Under the pieces are notes generated by a model, which saw only the letters and a program-made list of their open reading frames with translations, did not search any database and was not told the DNA's origin. Source: Cololabis saira (Eukaryota; Chordata; Actinopteri; Beloniformes; Belonidae). Taken from it: a stretch of DNA of 64,000 nucleotides. Positions within the stretch are counted from its first letter, which is position 1; every line of letters starts with the position of its first letter. The position numbers and the translations under genes were made by a program. The DNA is taken from NCBI RefSeq assembly GCF_033807715.1, contig NC_084591.1:25913090-25977089 (forward strand), given 5' to 3'. This document shows positions 1-13,107 of the stretch, in pieces.

Positions 1-1774
1 TTGGTTTCAAATGACATTTTAATGAAAGATAAGCATAATGAATGCAACGTTACGCACAAAGAAGTAATACATTTGACATTTGTTTTTTTTGTTGTTTTTT
101 TTTTTGGTGGGGGGGCATCTTGTGTGTTTACACGTGCTCATGACTAAATGTTCATGTAAATGTATATGCAATCCAAGCTAATGTAAGAGACTCTTGAACA
201 GAGCAGACCAGCTGTTGAAAGACCAAAACCATCCATTCAGAGCCGGTTCTGAAAGAGCAACATCAGGACTCAGAAGTTCAGGTACGGGCCTGCAGCTTTC
301 AGACAAAGACAGGCTCAGTCACGAAGGACTTTCATAGTTGAATGTCTTCTCAACAGAAATCAAACATTACTACGGGTTCTGTAATGACTTTAAAATGTTA
401 CACTGACAGATTCAATGTTTGTACGTGGGTGTGTTTACGTAGCTGGGTGGATGAGCATCCCAACTGGCGCCAGGCAATCCTTCCAGAATCCAAACTTCCC
501 CATACTTGATTACATACCCTTGAAAAGTTCAAAAGTCAGCTGAGTTCAACCTTGTTCGACATTTATTCTCACAAACTTAGGTCAGCTATAATGTGTGAAC
601 AAATTCAGATTTATAAAGGAGTACAAGGCATCATTACCTGCATTTCATTGCACTACCAACGGATTTCATAGAAATAAACAATTTAATGTGTACTTAAATA
701 AAATTGTCTGAGCTTAGATTTTTGTTTCCCAATTCGCTACAATTTTCTTTAAAACATGAACCTCATTGGCCATATATCAATACTACAAGTACACCATGCT
801 TTTTTATAGAGTACAATGTGATAAATGTTGATGTTCTTTCCCTCTGAGATGTCAGCATTGATGGAGACAGATATGGTACTACTGAAAACAGACATTACTA
901 GAGGCTGGACATGCTCATGTTAACACGCAGACAAATATTCTCAGGGGTATACAGAGGACAGGCAAAGATGTTGTTCTTAAATGTTTCCATTCTGGGGGAA
1001 ACAAATACTTGTTTGTCAAAGTAAAAAAAAAGAAAAACTAACATCGTTTTCCTTATTACACTTCAGTTGCATCATAAAAACCGTTCTCCCTGCATGTGCT
1101 TGTGAAAGCACAGCTATGGTCCTATCATCTTAAGCTTAATAAAGCCTGTGAAATTCAGCTCTTTCTACAGATAGTATTTGTCACGACTCAGAGCTTTTAC
1201 GTGTAGACACGGAAGCTTAAAAGTTACCAGCAGTGTGTGGAGCACATCTGTGGTGAGGTTACAGAAGAAAGTGATCACTGTCTCCTTTGGCTGACTGATG
1301 CTGTCTCCTCATATTCATCCCCAGTCATTGCAGTATCTTTCATCCCTCAATATACATTTTATGTGCCTTTACAAAACGTTTTAAAGTTTGATCCATTATC
1401 GTGAACAGCAGCTATTGTTCTATAATGAGTGGATCTTTTTGATCGCTGCAGCGACAACATACTTGTGTTTCCATCTCCTGTTTGCACCCAAGAGAAGATC
1501 TGATTGTCATTTTTGATTCTACGGTATTTTATTGATGCCACATATTCCTTTTTGACGAAATCAAAACAATGTACATATTTCCAACTCTTTTATGTGAAAC
1601 CTATCCATCTTCGAAGCAAACTTCCTAGATGCTGCTCTGCAGCTGCACATTTTGCAAACTTAAAAATAAACATGGCTTTTCAATAATATTATTGCTGGAA
1701 TTCTAAAACAATTACTCACCCTACTGGAAAACATAATATTATTGCAGTTAACATACCTCTAGCTTTACTAATAG
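1..1774. other. No gene recognised
   Basis: AT-rich DNA with a T-run then G-run at 80-116. No exon with recognisable protein, tRNA or rRNA. The longest frames are about 60 residues and lack family resemblance. Confidence 0.6.
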
Positions 1775-1895
1775 CCGGTTTCCCAGATCAGTTAAGTAGT
1801 TCTTAACAGCGAAAGACTTCTTTCAAACCTTCTTAAGGAGCCTGTGAAAGAAGTCTTTCGCTATTAAGAACTACTTAACTGATCTGGGAAACCGG
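1775..1895. mobile_element. Foldback MITE (~51-bp arms)
   Basis: Arms 1775-1825 and 1845-1895 are near-perfect reverse complements around a ~20-bp spacer. The ends read CCGGTTTCCCAGATCAG and its complement. There is no coding content, and I could not fix a target-site duplication. Superfamily unknown. Confidence 0.8.
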
Positions 1896-4800
1896 GCCAG
1901 TATGTTCACACTCAACACAGTGAAATAATGCAAAATGCCTGCAGCGAATGAGAAAAGCCTGGTTTAGAGATTCATCTTACTTGTGAGTTTCAGGCTGTGC
2001 CGGCTTACCTGTGTCTCTGCGTGCGTCTTTCCGCACCGCGTTTTCATTATTAAAACCTACTTTAGTCCCGTCTGCGCTTGTGTCCGTCTGCTACTTTAAA
2101 ACCTGACATTAAGCAATAAAATGAGTATTTCATGGTGTCAATAACCCATTAATTTCATTATGAATATTCTTCTGTCAATGTTATAAGATAAACTTATTTC
2201 AACAATTTGCCAGAGAAAACTTCATTTTGAGGTTTTGTTTCCTTGTTTTAGCATTTATCTTCTCTTTAATTTTCATTTGGATGTTTAAGTATTATTTCCG
2301 GTTGTGTTTTGAAGCTCCTGGTTGCCACATCTGCATCTGCAGAGAGTATACATATATATGTATATACAGGACTCCTTGGTTTTCTGTCTTTCCCAGAACT
2401 CCAGTGCCATTTACATATTTGATCCTGTTCCTTTTTTGCTCAGCTTGTTGCCTGCAGCACCTTAAGTTTGTTGAATAAATCCTTTGGTTTTTCTGCACCT
2501 GACTGCCACCTGAGTCTGCATTTGAATCCTCTGCTACAAACAACTGTGGAACACATAATCCCACATGGTAGCACATCTGCATATCATGAAGTAGTCTCCA
2601 AGTGGTACAGTTAAATGTTGTGCAAACTATGCCTCTCAAAAGAAATGTACAAAAAAATATCAAGACCAACAAAATCTATGGCCACAATACATACGGCCAC
2701 CTTTTTTCTGCCATATTTCACAACCATTAATCACAAACCGTGTGGTCTGTTGTGTGTTTGGGATTTGTGTCTCACAGAGGGTTGTTTTAGTACTAACACA
2801 GGTCATATTGCCATAAATCTGCTTTCCTTTTGCAACAAGTCTGCCTCTCTTAAAAAGAGTGCAACTTTCCTATCAATTATTCATTCCTCCCCCCAAACAA
2901 GAGCATAAAAAACTCAAATGCTGTGAGACAGACACACAGCATTTGATATATGAAAAAAGATTGGTAGTTAAAATCCAAAGACTTCTGTTGGGGAAACCTG
3001 ACTGTGAATTGTTTGTGAGACCTTGTCGTTAGATTTTGCCAATCTGGTTAAGTTTGTGTAGCAAATGATGTGGTCATAATGAGGAACAGATTATGATTGA
3101 GGTTGAAATTCTCTGTTCCACATAAATACATTTTCAATTTGATACCAGGTGGTCCTGATGATGGGTAGGAATGTGTACCTGAACTGCAACTAAAATAATC
3201 TAATCTAATACAATAGTAAAAAAAAGTGAATCCATCTATTCTGGTACTCTGCACAAGTTCTCTTGATCCACACTGAGACAAGAATGAATAAAATAACACT
3301 ATGGCCATTACTTGTGATGTATTCACTGATGTACTGTAAGAACCTCAGAGGGACAGGCTGAAAAATGTCCCCATGAACTTGATATCCATATTTTCAGTTT
3401 AGCTGACCTATTTTCTGAGGTCTGCAGGTGTCAAAGTCCCAAACAAGAGGGATATCTGACATGCAAACAATGAAGCAGAATGAGGAGGGTCCTTAAATCA
3501 CGGGCCGTGTGGGAATAAGGGACTCTGTAAGGGATTGTATCATGTCTATGATTCACCAGCTCTGCATCCACACAGAAGTGGTCAGCCTGTCTCAGAGAAC
3601 ATGAAATTAAATATGAAACATTCATGGGTACATAAGGGAAGCTTCAGGTTTGCTCCCATGACACGAAGGCGCCTGGTGTGAGTGTTTATGAAGTGGCCTC
3701 TAAAGCAGACAGCTTTGACCCATAATGGGTTGCAAGTGATGTCAGTGTCCTGGAAATTCAGGCTTCAAGCGGAGAAAAGTTCGAGACTGAATAATGTGCC
3801 TTCACTGAACACAGATATCGCTTCCATCATAACAAAAAAACCCAACAATTTTTAAAAATTTGGGTTGTGGAGCTGATTTTTCTTTTTGCAGTTTAGTTCA
3901 CCACTTTACAGGAAATTCCATAGTGCAATAAAAATGAAGGATAGATGCATGGAAACATCTGACCTACTGATCAGAAGTAGTTTGCTCCAAACGTACTGTA
4001 CCTAAACGAGAAACAGCAAAGGTTATGTTTATCCAGGTGAAACTGGTTTTATAGTCTTATAACCCAGAACAACATCTTGCTGATGATTTACGATACCTGC
4101 TAGCTTGTGTGCACCCATCTTACACAGTCTATGATTTTAACTATCCGTGCTGGATTTGTGATCGTTGCTGTCCACGCCCGCACATTCTATTTATTACATC
4201 TCCCATCTTATGGTAATTGTGAAACGCACAATAGCAACAGTAAAAACTGTCCAGATGTGAAAATCATAAAGCTTCATGTCACGATAAAAAGTCTTGCTTT
4301 CATCCTCCTTTCAAATCATTTTCTTGATTCATTGTTTCACTCCTTTGCTGTGGTTAAAGCTAGCGGTGTTAGAACCTCCTCTTCCTGGAGGATTTGTGTG
4401 TCTCAAGTCCCACCAAATCCCAGACTTTCAGACAGTAATTAGTGGTTGAATTACTATGAGTCGTATAAAAGGAAATAGTGGATTCTCATTTAATCAGGCT
4501 ATGCTACTTTAGAGCTGTTGAGTAATTATGAATTCCCCAGGGACAGTATTACAGCACAAACAAGATCTGTTTTTTTTTAATGCATTTACCCTTGAGGGAA
4601 CTATGTTTTAATAATCACTTCACAGAATTGAAGCACAACATCTGGAAGAGTGTTGTTGGAGCCCAATAGCATCTTCTACTAAACAATTTAAATTACACAA
4701 AATCATCTGGAATATGGAAGTCATGTGTCTCAGCTAGTTTTCTGAGATGCATAGAATATTAGTCTAAGGTACCCAAATAACAGGTTATCTTCTGTAAGAG

Positions 4801-6426
4801 GGGGAAGTCTTGTAAAATGCCAGTTTAATTTGCTATCGGTGCCAAAAAAGATAACATTGTTTCTGGATCATGTTCACATAGGGTTTTCTCATCGCCTGAT
4901 TAGCTATAACCAGCATTTGTAGACGGGATGGCAAACTGTGTAGTTAGATCATGAATCCTGGAGGGGATCTTGAGCCCATTGAGCCCAGTTTTTCAGTACA
5001 GAGTCATGACAGTTTTAAAAGCTTCAAAGGTTGATCAGTATCTAGCCTTCATTTCTAGCCTTGTGCCCTACACACAGAGATTTCTCCAGAATCTCTAGAG
5101 TAACCTCTAATTTGTTGAATGTTTTGATATTTCATTTTGCACATGGAGAAATATTCACAGTCTTCACAAAAGCACCCTAGGGAATATTTTTATGGAATTG
5201 TTTTACAATTTGAAGACAGAGTTTTTCACAGACTGGTGAACTTCCATCCATCTCTACTTCTGATAGACTCAGCCTCTCTTATATTTTCTTTTCATACCCA
5301 ATAATATTATCCAACTCAAAAACACTGTGACCTAATTAGCAACTATGTTCCTCTATTTCCTTTTAAGTACCACTTACTTTCCCAGCCTTCTTTGCCCATT
5401 TCCTAACTTTTTTTAGGTTAACGTTATTAGAATTGGGTTGAGGGTAGTGTTTCTCCTACAGTTGTCAATGATTTTAACCTATCAACACTTCAAGACTTAC
5501 TTATGTGAGGAACAGACATTAACTACTTATATTTTTCTCATTTGTTACCAGTGGTTGCTGCCTTTTTTAAATGTTAAACCCTCAAGGGAGATACTATTCA
5601 TACTTGTGCTGCTCATGCTGTTGTTCTTAACAATGACCCATATGCACAACTCATCAAATGTAGAAAAAGAAGAAAAAAAAATCTAACCCAATATTTTAGG
5701 CTTATAAATCAAAGAGGAGTCTGGAATGAATTTTAGCAATTATGTCAGCCTAAAGGAATGTCCTCTATTTAAGAAAAAAAAATAATTTTCACGATATGTG
5801 TATGACGATTTTTATTCCTCTTTCAACAGTTCTTCCAAGATCCACTCCAAAACATGCAGAAGACAGCTGAGCCTTTTCATCCAGGTACAGTCCACTCAGG
5901 ATTATTTATCGGCCATGTGGCATGCAGATTCAAATAATACTACATCTTCCAATACCTTTGGAAAAGAGGATGTTTGATTAATAGCCTCCTTCTCAGCTTG
6001 ATGGCTCTTATCTTTTTCTGAGAATCATTTTTTGCTTTTCTTTTCTTTTTTTTTTTAAAAAAGCAATAAAAAATACAATAAAAACTGGAAACATATGGAG
6101 ATGTGGAGCAAGCCCAAAGTGATCTGCTGTGTTCTTCATGATCCATGATGAGTCTCATGGTCTATGGCTTTTGGTTGAGGTCTTTCATGCTTTATTTTGG
6201 TTTTGACCTTTTATTTGCATACTGTATGTGTTCATCTTTTATCTCCTGTCTTACTAAGAAAACTTTTTTTTTTCTTGTGCATTTTTATTTGAGTTTTGCT
6301 TTTCCAGAACTAAAGCCGTAAGAGCTGGCTGAACTTTCAAAAATTGGGATGGACATGGGCTTTGATGCTTCCACTAAAATGTTCAAAGTGACACTATTGT
6401 CATACCTGTATTACCTTTTAATTAAT
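1896..6426. other. No gene recognised
   Basis: AT-rich, frames up to 126 residues without recognisable motifs. Around 5075-5110 the text (AGATTTCTCCAGAATCTC) suggests an old dispersed repeat. Confidence 0.55.
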
Positions 6427-6988
6427 TTAAAGGGGACCTATTATGAAAAACACGTTTTTTCTTGCTTTAACATATATAAAGTGGTCTCCCCTCAGCCTGC
6501 CAACTCAGAGAAGGAGGAAAGCAATCACATTCTGCAGTGTCTGTACAGCCGCCCGGATGAGCCATCCAGTGTGATGTGGCTTCTACGAGCCATTCAGATT
6601 CTGCTGATTTTTGTTACGTAACCAAAATGCAAACCACGTCCACAACTAAACACTGTGTCCTAACTGCATGCGAGCGTCCGACTATCGCATCGCACTGCGT
6701 GACATCGGACGCTCTCTGTCCATCTCCCTCCAGCCAGCTGCCACTTTATTGAGGTTTTTGTAGTGAAATGAGGAGGTATCATAGAGATAACTTCTCATTT
6801 CAACTAACTGGATCAGCCTCTCCTCATCCATGACTGTTTCCTACAGCGCTTTCAACTGGCTTTCAACGCGAGCGACAGGGAGAAAATAGAAGCAAGGCGT
6901 CCAACAAATGTTCAGCTCAAAACGGCTCAAAACGTCGCACTGCGTCGCTGCGTCTCCGCGTCGCTGCGTCACTGTGGTCTGTTAGGAC

Positions 6989-7928
6989 TAGGGATGTCCT
7001 GATACCATTTTTTTCACTTCGAATACGAGGACTTTACAAGTATTTTAATTTGTGTACTCGCCGATACCGAGTACCGTTCCGATACTTCTACCACAAAAAT
7101 AACTAGGCTAAAAATGCAATGAAAAATGCAATGAATTGGAAGACAGGTTTTATTTGCAACAGAAATTCAACTGTAAACAAAACCCGGCCAGCGGGGCTTT
7201 CCTCCACGCTTTAGTCTCATCGCAGGTACATCAACTGCGCATGTGCGGTGCTTCACCTGCAGCCGTCCGTGTGAAACAACAAAAACAATCAAGTATAATT
7301 TAAAAAACAGGCTAAATGAAATGATGTTACACACTCTTGTACAGTAGGTGGCAGTATGCACCTTACAGTCGGTTGCGATCCGCCAATAAAACAGAGAAGA
7401 AGAAGAACATAAACAATCCCATTGTTACAGTCCGGTTATATAGAGTGGTGCCCGTGAGTGAGACTGGCAGTGCCGTTTCAGGCAAGATAGTGACAATTAA
7501 TGTAAGCAGGATGTCAGAAGGGTGGACATATTTCAAAATAAGGGACGACGACAGAAGCAAGACAGACTGCGGGCTGTCGGCGCGGCTAACGCTGCTAATC
7601 GGCTAACGCGGCTAACGGGGTAACGCGGCTAACCGGAATGTAACAATGGGATTGTTTATCTCGTACTGTGAGTTACGTGGAGTGTTTAATAAAGTTCCCT
7701 GTGAGTAAGGTTTGTCCAGTTTGTATAATTAAGGAAGATGTGCTGCTGCTCAGCCAGGCTGCAGACTGACCCGGGGAGCCGCGGGGCGGCTCAACATCTC
7801 CCCCTAGTGGCGCTAACCAGTAACTACAAGTATTGGTGCGTGGTATCGGATAGTTTTTGCGAGTACGAGTATATGAGGGCAGTATCAGCCCCGATACCGA
7901 TACCAGTATCGGTATCGGGGCATCCCTA
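6989..7928. mobile_element. Third-level hAT-like element
   Basis: Ends TAGGGATGTCCTGATACC and GGTATCGGGGCATCCCTA are inverted repeats. They are flanked by an 8-bp duplication, GTTAGGAC (6981-6988) and GTTATGAC (7929-7936), with one mismatch. An 8-bp duplication is typical of hAT. Subterminal GATACCGATACC-type repeats occur near 7900. Non-autonomous. Confidence 0.75.
7411..7657. mobile_element. Fourth-level foldback unit inside the hAT element
   Basis: 7411-7438 and 7630-7657 are inverted repeats (AAACAATCCCATTGTTAC at the outer ends). The interior has a short GC-rich tandem, GGCTAACGC, at about 7580-7635. It may be a separate insertion or an original internal part of the hAT element. Confidence 0.45.
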
Positions 7929-8469
7929 GTTATGACAGTCCAATAGAAAATAAAGCAATGGAATTGATTTTGTCGCTGACGCTCGATTGCATCGCATGCA
8001 GTTTTAGGACACGGTGTAATTCTCCGCTGGCCGGAGCTTCCGCCATTTTTTCGTAGCGGTGTATCGCGTCATTCAGACAGCCAATCAGCACAGTGCCTCA
8101 TTATCATAGCCGCCCGCCCACTCAGAATCCCTCATAGATAATGAGGTTAGAGAATGGGAAGATAAAGACATGGCTCAGAGGCTGAATTTCTAATTCATTT
8201 AGCAAAAACAATTAAAAGCTTGTTTTTAAGACATTCAAGGCCTGTTTAAAATAGACATTAGATGCCATAATAGGTCCTCTTTAAATACATTTGCGAATAA
8301 AAGTGCTAAGTGAGCAGTGTAGGTGACCACATTTTTCAGTTTTGTGACTTTTTGCCAAATTTTAAGTTCCTCAAACCCTCAGACATATTGTTGTATCTAT
8401 ACCCTTACCATAGTTTTTTTTAATTAATTAAAAAAATACTCAAATATCAACTTTAAAATCACATGAGAA

Positions 8470-8818
8470 TTAAAGGAGCATGAGGCTCCTTTTAAGAAAT
8501 GAGACTCTCTAGCGCCAACCTTCACCACGATGGCCGTCGGGGGTACTGCAGCCAACAGCGAAGCCGGCACGGGAGAACAGGGAGAACGCGCATGCAGCGT
8601 CATTTGACGTCACATCCACAGGACACCGCGGGAAACTCGGCCCCAGCACTGCAGCACATTTTGCAGCACACAGCCTGTTCAAGGCAACGGAGAGATACGC
8701 TAGAGGGCTCATTCGTTTTGGTTTGGAACGCTTCATCTGACCTTATTACTAGAAAACTTAAAACGTTTATGAATTTTTTTCATAAATCCTGCCTCAATCC
8801 TGCCTCAAGCTCATTTAA
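8470..8818. mobile_element. TTAA-flanked MITE, copy B1
   Basis: TTAA at 8470-8473 and 8815-8818 enclose inverted ends AGGAGCATGAGGC and GCCTCAAGCTCAT. The interior matches copy B2 (34723-35202) in the same orientation over most of its length. The reading frame at 8499-8918 overlaps this repeat and is not a gene. Confidence 0.7.
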
Positions 8819-9832
8819 GGGTATGGTAAGTAATGCTACACAAATTTTGACCAAAAGCACTTTTTGTCACTTTTGGCGACAAAAAGACAGAATTGACTAC
8901 TCTGTAAAACAAACCTAATAACAACAAAAACTTGATCTTAATGCACAGACCTGGCTCGAAGGGTGTGGACTGCCTGGCCTGCACTCTTAACATGCAATGA
9001 CTAGTCAGCAACAGGAGGATTTGTGCTGGTGCAGATGATGCAGAGAATGGGGGAAGAGTTCATGATGGGGTGTGTTTTTCGAGGAGCACTGAAGGGAAGG
9101 AGGAACTAACTCTGCACATTTTGGTGTGGCATCATCTAAAAAAATCATTTATTCTTCCTTTTTAAATGTTAAATACAAAGAAAATGGTTTCATCAAAAAA
9201 ATGTGTTTTGTGTTGGTTATTTTTTGAATTTACATACTTTTATATCTGCAAAAAATCTAAGTTTACTTTGCCACTGGTTGGAGATCCAGAGAAGCTTACT
9301 ACAAAGTACGACATACTTACATACATACATACTTACACTAATTTCCCTTTAATCTCAAGACATCCTCAAATCTGCTGAAATAAAGATCATGGTGGAGTTT
9401 TTAGCTAAAACTGACTTCTGTTGATTGAAGCCAATGCAGTCTTATGCACCGCCACGAGATTATCGGTCCCAGCAGTGTTGTCCCTCAATGTTTCCACTTT
9501 GCCAGATCTAGAGCTTATTCAAAGCCAGTTCCAAAAGTATTCCCTGTACTCTCAACACTCAAACATGATTAATATGCATAGGAGAGCCAGCACAGCTCTG
9601 TTGTTAACGACAGTGAGGCAGTACAAATAACAGTCAAGAACCTGTCATCCATCATGGATTTAAGATTTTAGATGCTTATTTGGAAGGGTGTTCGGTGTTT
9701 GAGTTTTACCTGGCTGGACATATCTTCCCCCGCAGATATTTATACTATAATTTCAGTAGTTTTCTTTCAAGGTTTGGTGTATAGCTTGTGTATTTCACCT
9801 GGTATGTTGGACAAGTGTGAATGTGTGAGTGA

Positions 9833-10660
9833 GCCTTTTTGCCCCCCTAAACGTGCCCCAAAAGTCACCAAATTTTGCACACAAGCCAGGCCTGGCGAAA
9901 AATTTGATATTTAATGGTTTGCATTAATGGGCGTGGCAAAATGGCTCAACAGCGCCCCCTAGAAAACTTTGTGCCCCACAATACGGTTTGACGTACATGC
10001 ACGAAAATCGGTACACATCTGTATCATGTTGCAACTTAAAGGAAAGTTTCCTGGCGCCATGGCCGAAACCGAACAGGAAGTCGGCCATTTTGAATAAATC
10101 ATGTAATTTTGCCGCAATTTGTGCCATTCCTTCGGCAGTTAATACGACCCGAACCGTAACGTTCATCTGATTGGTCCATATGTGATAGTTCCTATTTTTC
10201 TGCCATAGCTTTTGAATGGTTTGACATTAAGAGTCGTGGGTGGTGTCATCGGACTCGGTATTGAGTACCTTCATTGGCCTGAATTAGCCCCGCCCCTTCT
10301 TCTGATTGGTCGATATTTGATAGATCCTATTTTCCGCCATAACTTTTAAATGGTATGACATACAGAGTCGTGGGTGGTGTCTTCAGACTCGGTTTTGACT
10401 CCTTCACCTTAATTGGTGCAAATTAGCCCCGTCCCTTCTTCTGTTTGGTCGATATGTGATAGTTCCAATTTTCTGCAATAACTTTTGAATGGTTTGACAT
10501 AGAGAGTGGTGTGGTGTCATCGGACTCGGTTTTCAGTCCTTGAACATAATTGCTGTAAATTAGCCCTGCCCCTTCATGTGATTGGTCGATATCTGATAGT
10601 TCCTACTTTCTGCCATAACTTTTGAATGGTTTGATATAGAGAGTCGTGGCTGGTGTTATC
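9833..10660. repeat. Dispersed repeat followed by ~137-bp tandem repeat (about 3.6 copies)
   Basis: Units start with TGATTGGTC(C/G)ATAT or close variants at 10168, 10303, 10442 and 10579, a spacing of 135-139 bp. Each contains GATAGTTCC, CTTTTGAATGG, a GAGTCGTGG-type block and TTAGCCCC. Upstream, 9833-10167 has the lower-divergence text of a dispersed element (GCGCCCCCTAG, GGCCATTTTG). No stable coding frame. Confidence 0.75.
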
Positions 10661-10776
10661 CGCTAAATGTCAAGGCCTGAAGACATCTACATGCAAGTCA
10701 TACAAGCGCTTCCATTGCAGCACGCATGAACATGCACAAAGGTGCAAGGGCCCGTTCATCGCTGCCCGCAGCTTTA

Positions 10777-10810
<34 letters not shown>

Positions 10811-10825
10811 GTAGTAGTAGTAGTA
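10777..10825 (+). repeat. Compound microsatellite (ATT)n(AGT)n
   Basis: About eleven ATT units run directly into about five AGT units. Confidence 0.95.
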
Positions 10826-10829
10826 TTTA

Positions 10830-12772
10830 TTTTGTTGAGATTGATGGCCATTATACAAATGTAGAGTCACTGGTTCATGCACTTCATGAAGAGCATAAAC
10901 ACTATCTAGAACCCAAATAAATGGTATTACATATATAAACAGAACAAAATATCAGATTGCATGTTGGTTTATTTTTTAGGCCTATATATTGAATGTAATG
11001 TTTACCAGGAAATCCAATAAATTATTTCTCTTCAACTGAAAAACTAGATTTATACATTACAAAGTGGGAGCATCAATGGTAGTTGATATACATTTGCAAT
11101 TCGATTTGAACAAAAATTCTATAATCATACACATGAAAAAAGTTGATTCACAGCATGTTTCCAGTTTACATTCCCATAAGCAAGTGGTAGGAACACAGCA
11201 GAAACGTGTTTAAATGTTCAACTCCGTAAATCGGTGTTGATATCGACATTTCAGTCTAGTTGCATAATCTCTAACAAGTACCAGAATACTTCACATGCAG
11301 TCTATTCGGAGGAACATCTGCAGCAGCTCCGAGATGTTGGCTCCAACACGGCCCCAAAGAAAGATTTATTTCATGACAGATTGGAACTGCAGCTAAAGGG
11401 CTTGGGTTCGAGATACAGAAATGTGGCAGCTCCCATTTCACTTCACACTTCACACAGACGTAAAACACATTCCACTTTGGTTCGGCACAGAATTTAGAGG
11501 ATGAAGTTGACCAAGAATGATGATGTTCACAAAATATTATTTTACCTCTGAATAAAATGCACTGAGCCGGTCCAATGCCTCTGAGGCTCAACGGTGAAAT
11601 CTTATATGTGTTATGTTTTGAAAACCGTTTTACCTGATGTAAACAATCCAGAATCCAAGCTCCTTTTACCACAGTGGTACATTTATAGTTGGGGGATGAG
11701 AACAGACATTTATTTCCCAGAATATTTTTCCTTAAAGCATCAAGCTTCCAAAATCAAGAGAACATATGCTGACCAGCAAAAAATGAATAACTTCAACCTC
11801 ACTTCAACCTCACTAGTTAGCTGGCCAGCTGTAAGGACATGGACAAAAGGGTACTGTAAAACGCGTTCATAGAGAAGCAGTTTTGTTCATTTGAAGGTCA
11901 TTTGGTTGCAATCTCACCTGTAGTATGATGTTACAGTGCTCCCCAATCCAGGTCGTTCACAGACTTCGTCGGTCCTGGATGACGAGCTGAGGGTAATCCG
12001 TCCATTTCAAACAGGCTTCCAGGACCTGGAGTGGGTAACAAGGTCCCAGAATGATTTCTCAGCCCTAAGCACATTTCCACACACGTGATGCGCTGTCTTG
12101 CTCGAGATGCAAACAAAGACTCTATAGGAAGAGTGTTTTAAATGTTCAAAGGGCAATCCGAAACATTTGGCACAGCGGTTTGAGTTGGCATTTTGAATTT
12201 TTGGTATTTTATACCGAAGTCTTATGAAAGCAGTTCCTCTGTTTCTCAGTTGGTCCGTGGAGTTTGGCTGTTCATGTATAATATAATCGCTGCAGTTCCC
12301 CATTACAAAGCAGAGAAAGTAACATATAGCTTAGGTAAAAACTGACATTGACATATTTATATATTGACATATTTCAGAGTAATACATAACTGGACTTGTG
12401 ATTTGGTTAAACCAGATGCAATAAAGCCTTTAGACAGGGTAGGCACACTTGAGCTTGCTTTGTTGGTGGATATGCAGGAAGTCAAACGTCTATCAACAGA
12501 TGGAAAATTGGCTGTTATGTCAACTCCTGGAAAACCGTTGCCAACAAAGTAGAAATTAAGCTCACTGTTGATGCTTTATATCTCCAAGCTGTTATTAAGC
12601 AACGTGTCTAAAGTAACACTGCCGAAACATGATTTCAAATTTTATTCTCCTGATCATTTCTATTTTGTATTATTTTGACTGTAATAGAAACTACTGTATT
12701 TATAATCCACCCTGTTATTTATTATTTTGATGTGTGCGGAAGATAATGACACAATAATCAGGTTTTGGGTTT
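10830..12772. other. No gene recognised
   Basis: A 133-residue frame at 11271-11672 on the minus strand has no recognisable domain and no supporting splice structure. Confidence 0.5.
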
Positions 12773-13107
12773 TGTCATGGTTTTTGTATTTACCTCCTGT
12801 TTTATTTCAAAGTCCCATGTCCTTGTGTTTAAGTTCTGTCTTGACTTCCCTTGTTCCCATCTGCCCTGATCGTCTGCACCTGTGTCTCCTCAAGCCCTCT
12901 GTGTATATCTTGTCTTGTCTTTTCTCTTGCTCCCGGCAGATCTGTACTGTTATGTCATGTCATGTCTTTGATTTTGTCAAGTTTAGGCTTGTGTTTTTTG
13001 TAATTCCTGCTCAGAAGCCCTTTTTGTTTTAAAATAAACCATGTATTTTTGGAACTCCTACCTCCTCCGTCTCCTGTGTCTGGGTCCTACTCATCCGCAC
13101 CATGACA
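12773..13107 (+). mobile_element. Solo-LTR-like unit
   Basis: The 335-bp unit starts TGTCATGG and ends CCATGACA, an 8-bp inverted terminus of the TG...CA type. AATAAA occurs about 70 bp before the 3' end (near 13034), as expected for an LTR R region. There is no internal coding region or partner LTR in the window. A clear 4-5 bp target duplication is not visible, so the call is tentative. Confidence 0.5.

Larger units (their letters stand above)
6651..8016. mobile_element. Second-level DNA transposon inserted in A1
   Basis: Terminal inverted repeats CACTGTGTCCTAACTGCATG at the left and CATGCAGTTTTAGGACACGG at the right match with small indels. TAA lies at 6647-6649 and at 8017-8019, where copy A2 has a single TAA, suggesting a 3-bp TAA target duplication as in PIF/Harbinger elements. 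No transposase is visible. Confidence 0.6.
6427..8284. mobile_element. TTAA-flanked piggyBac-like MITE, copy A1, split by nested insertions
   Basis: TTAA at 6427-6430 and 8281-8284 bound inverted ends AGGGGACCTATTATG and CATAATAGGTCCTCT. A second, uninterrupted copy lies in the opposite orientation at 34240-34726, which shows that 6651-8016 was inserted later. Flanking TTAA plus short inverted repeats point to piggyBac-type mobilisation. No transposase is encoded. Confidence 0.75.

Noticed and set aside
8499..8918. 139-residue plus-strand frame as a gene
   Set aside because: Lies inside TTAA element B1, and the related copy B2 lacks the same frame.
11271..11672. 133-residue minus-strand frame as a gene
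   Set aside because: No domain motifs, and an overlapping plus-strand frame of similar size has equally little support.
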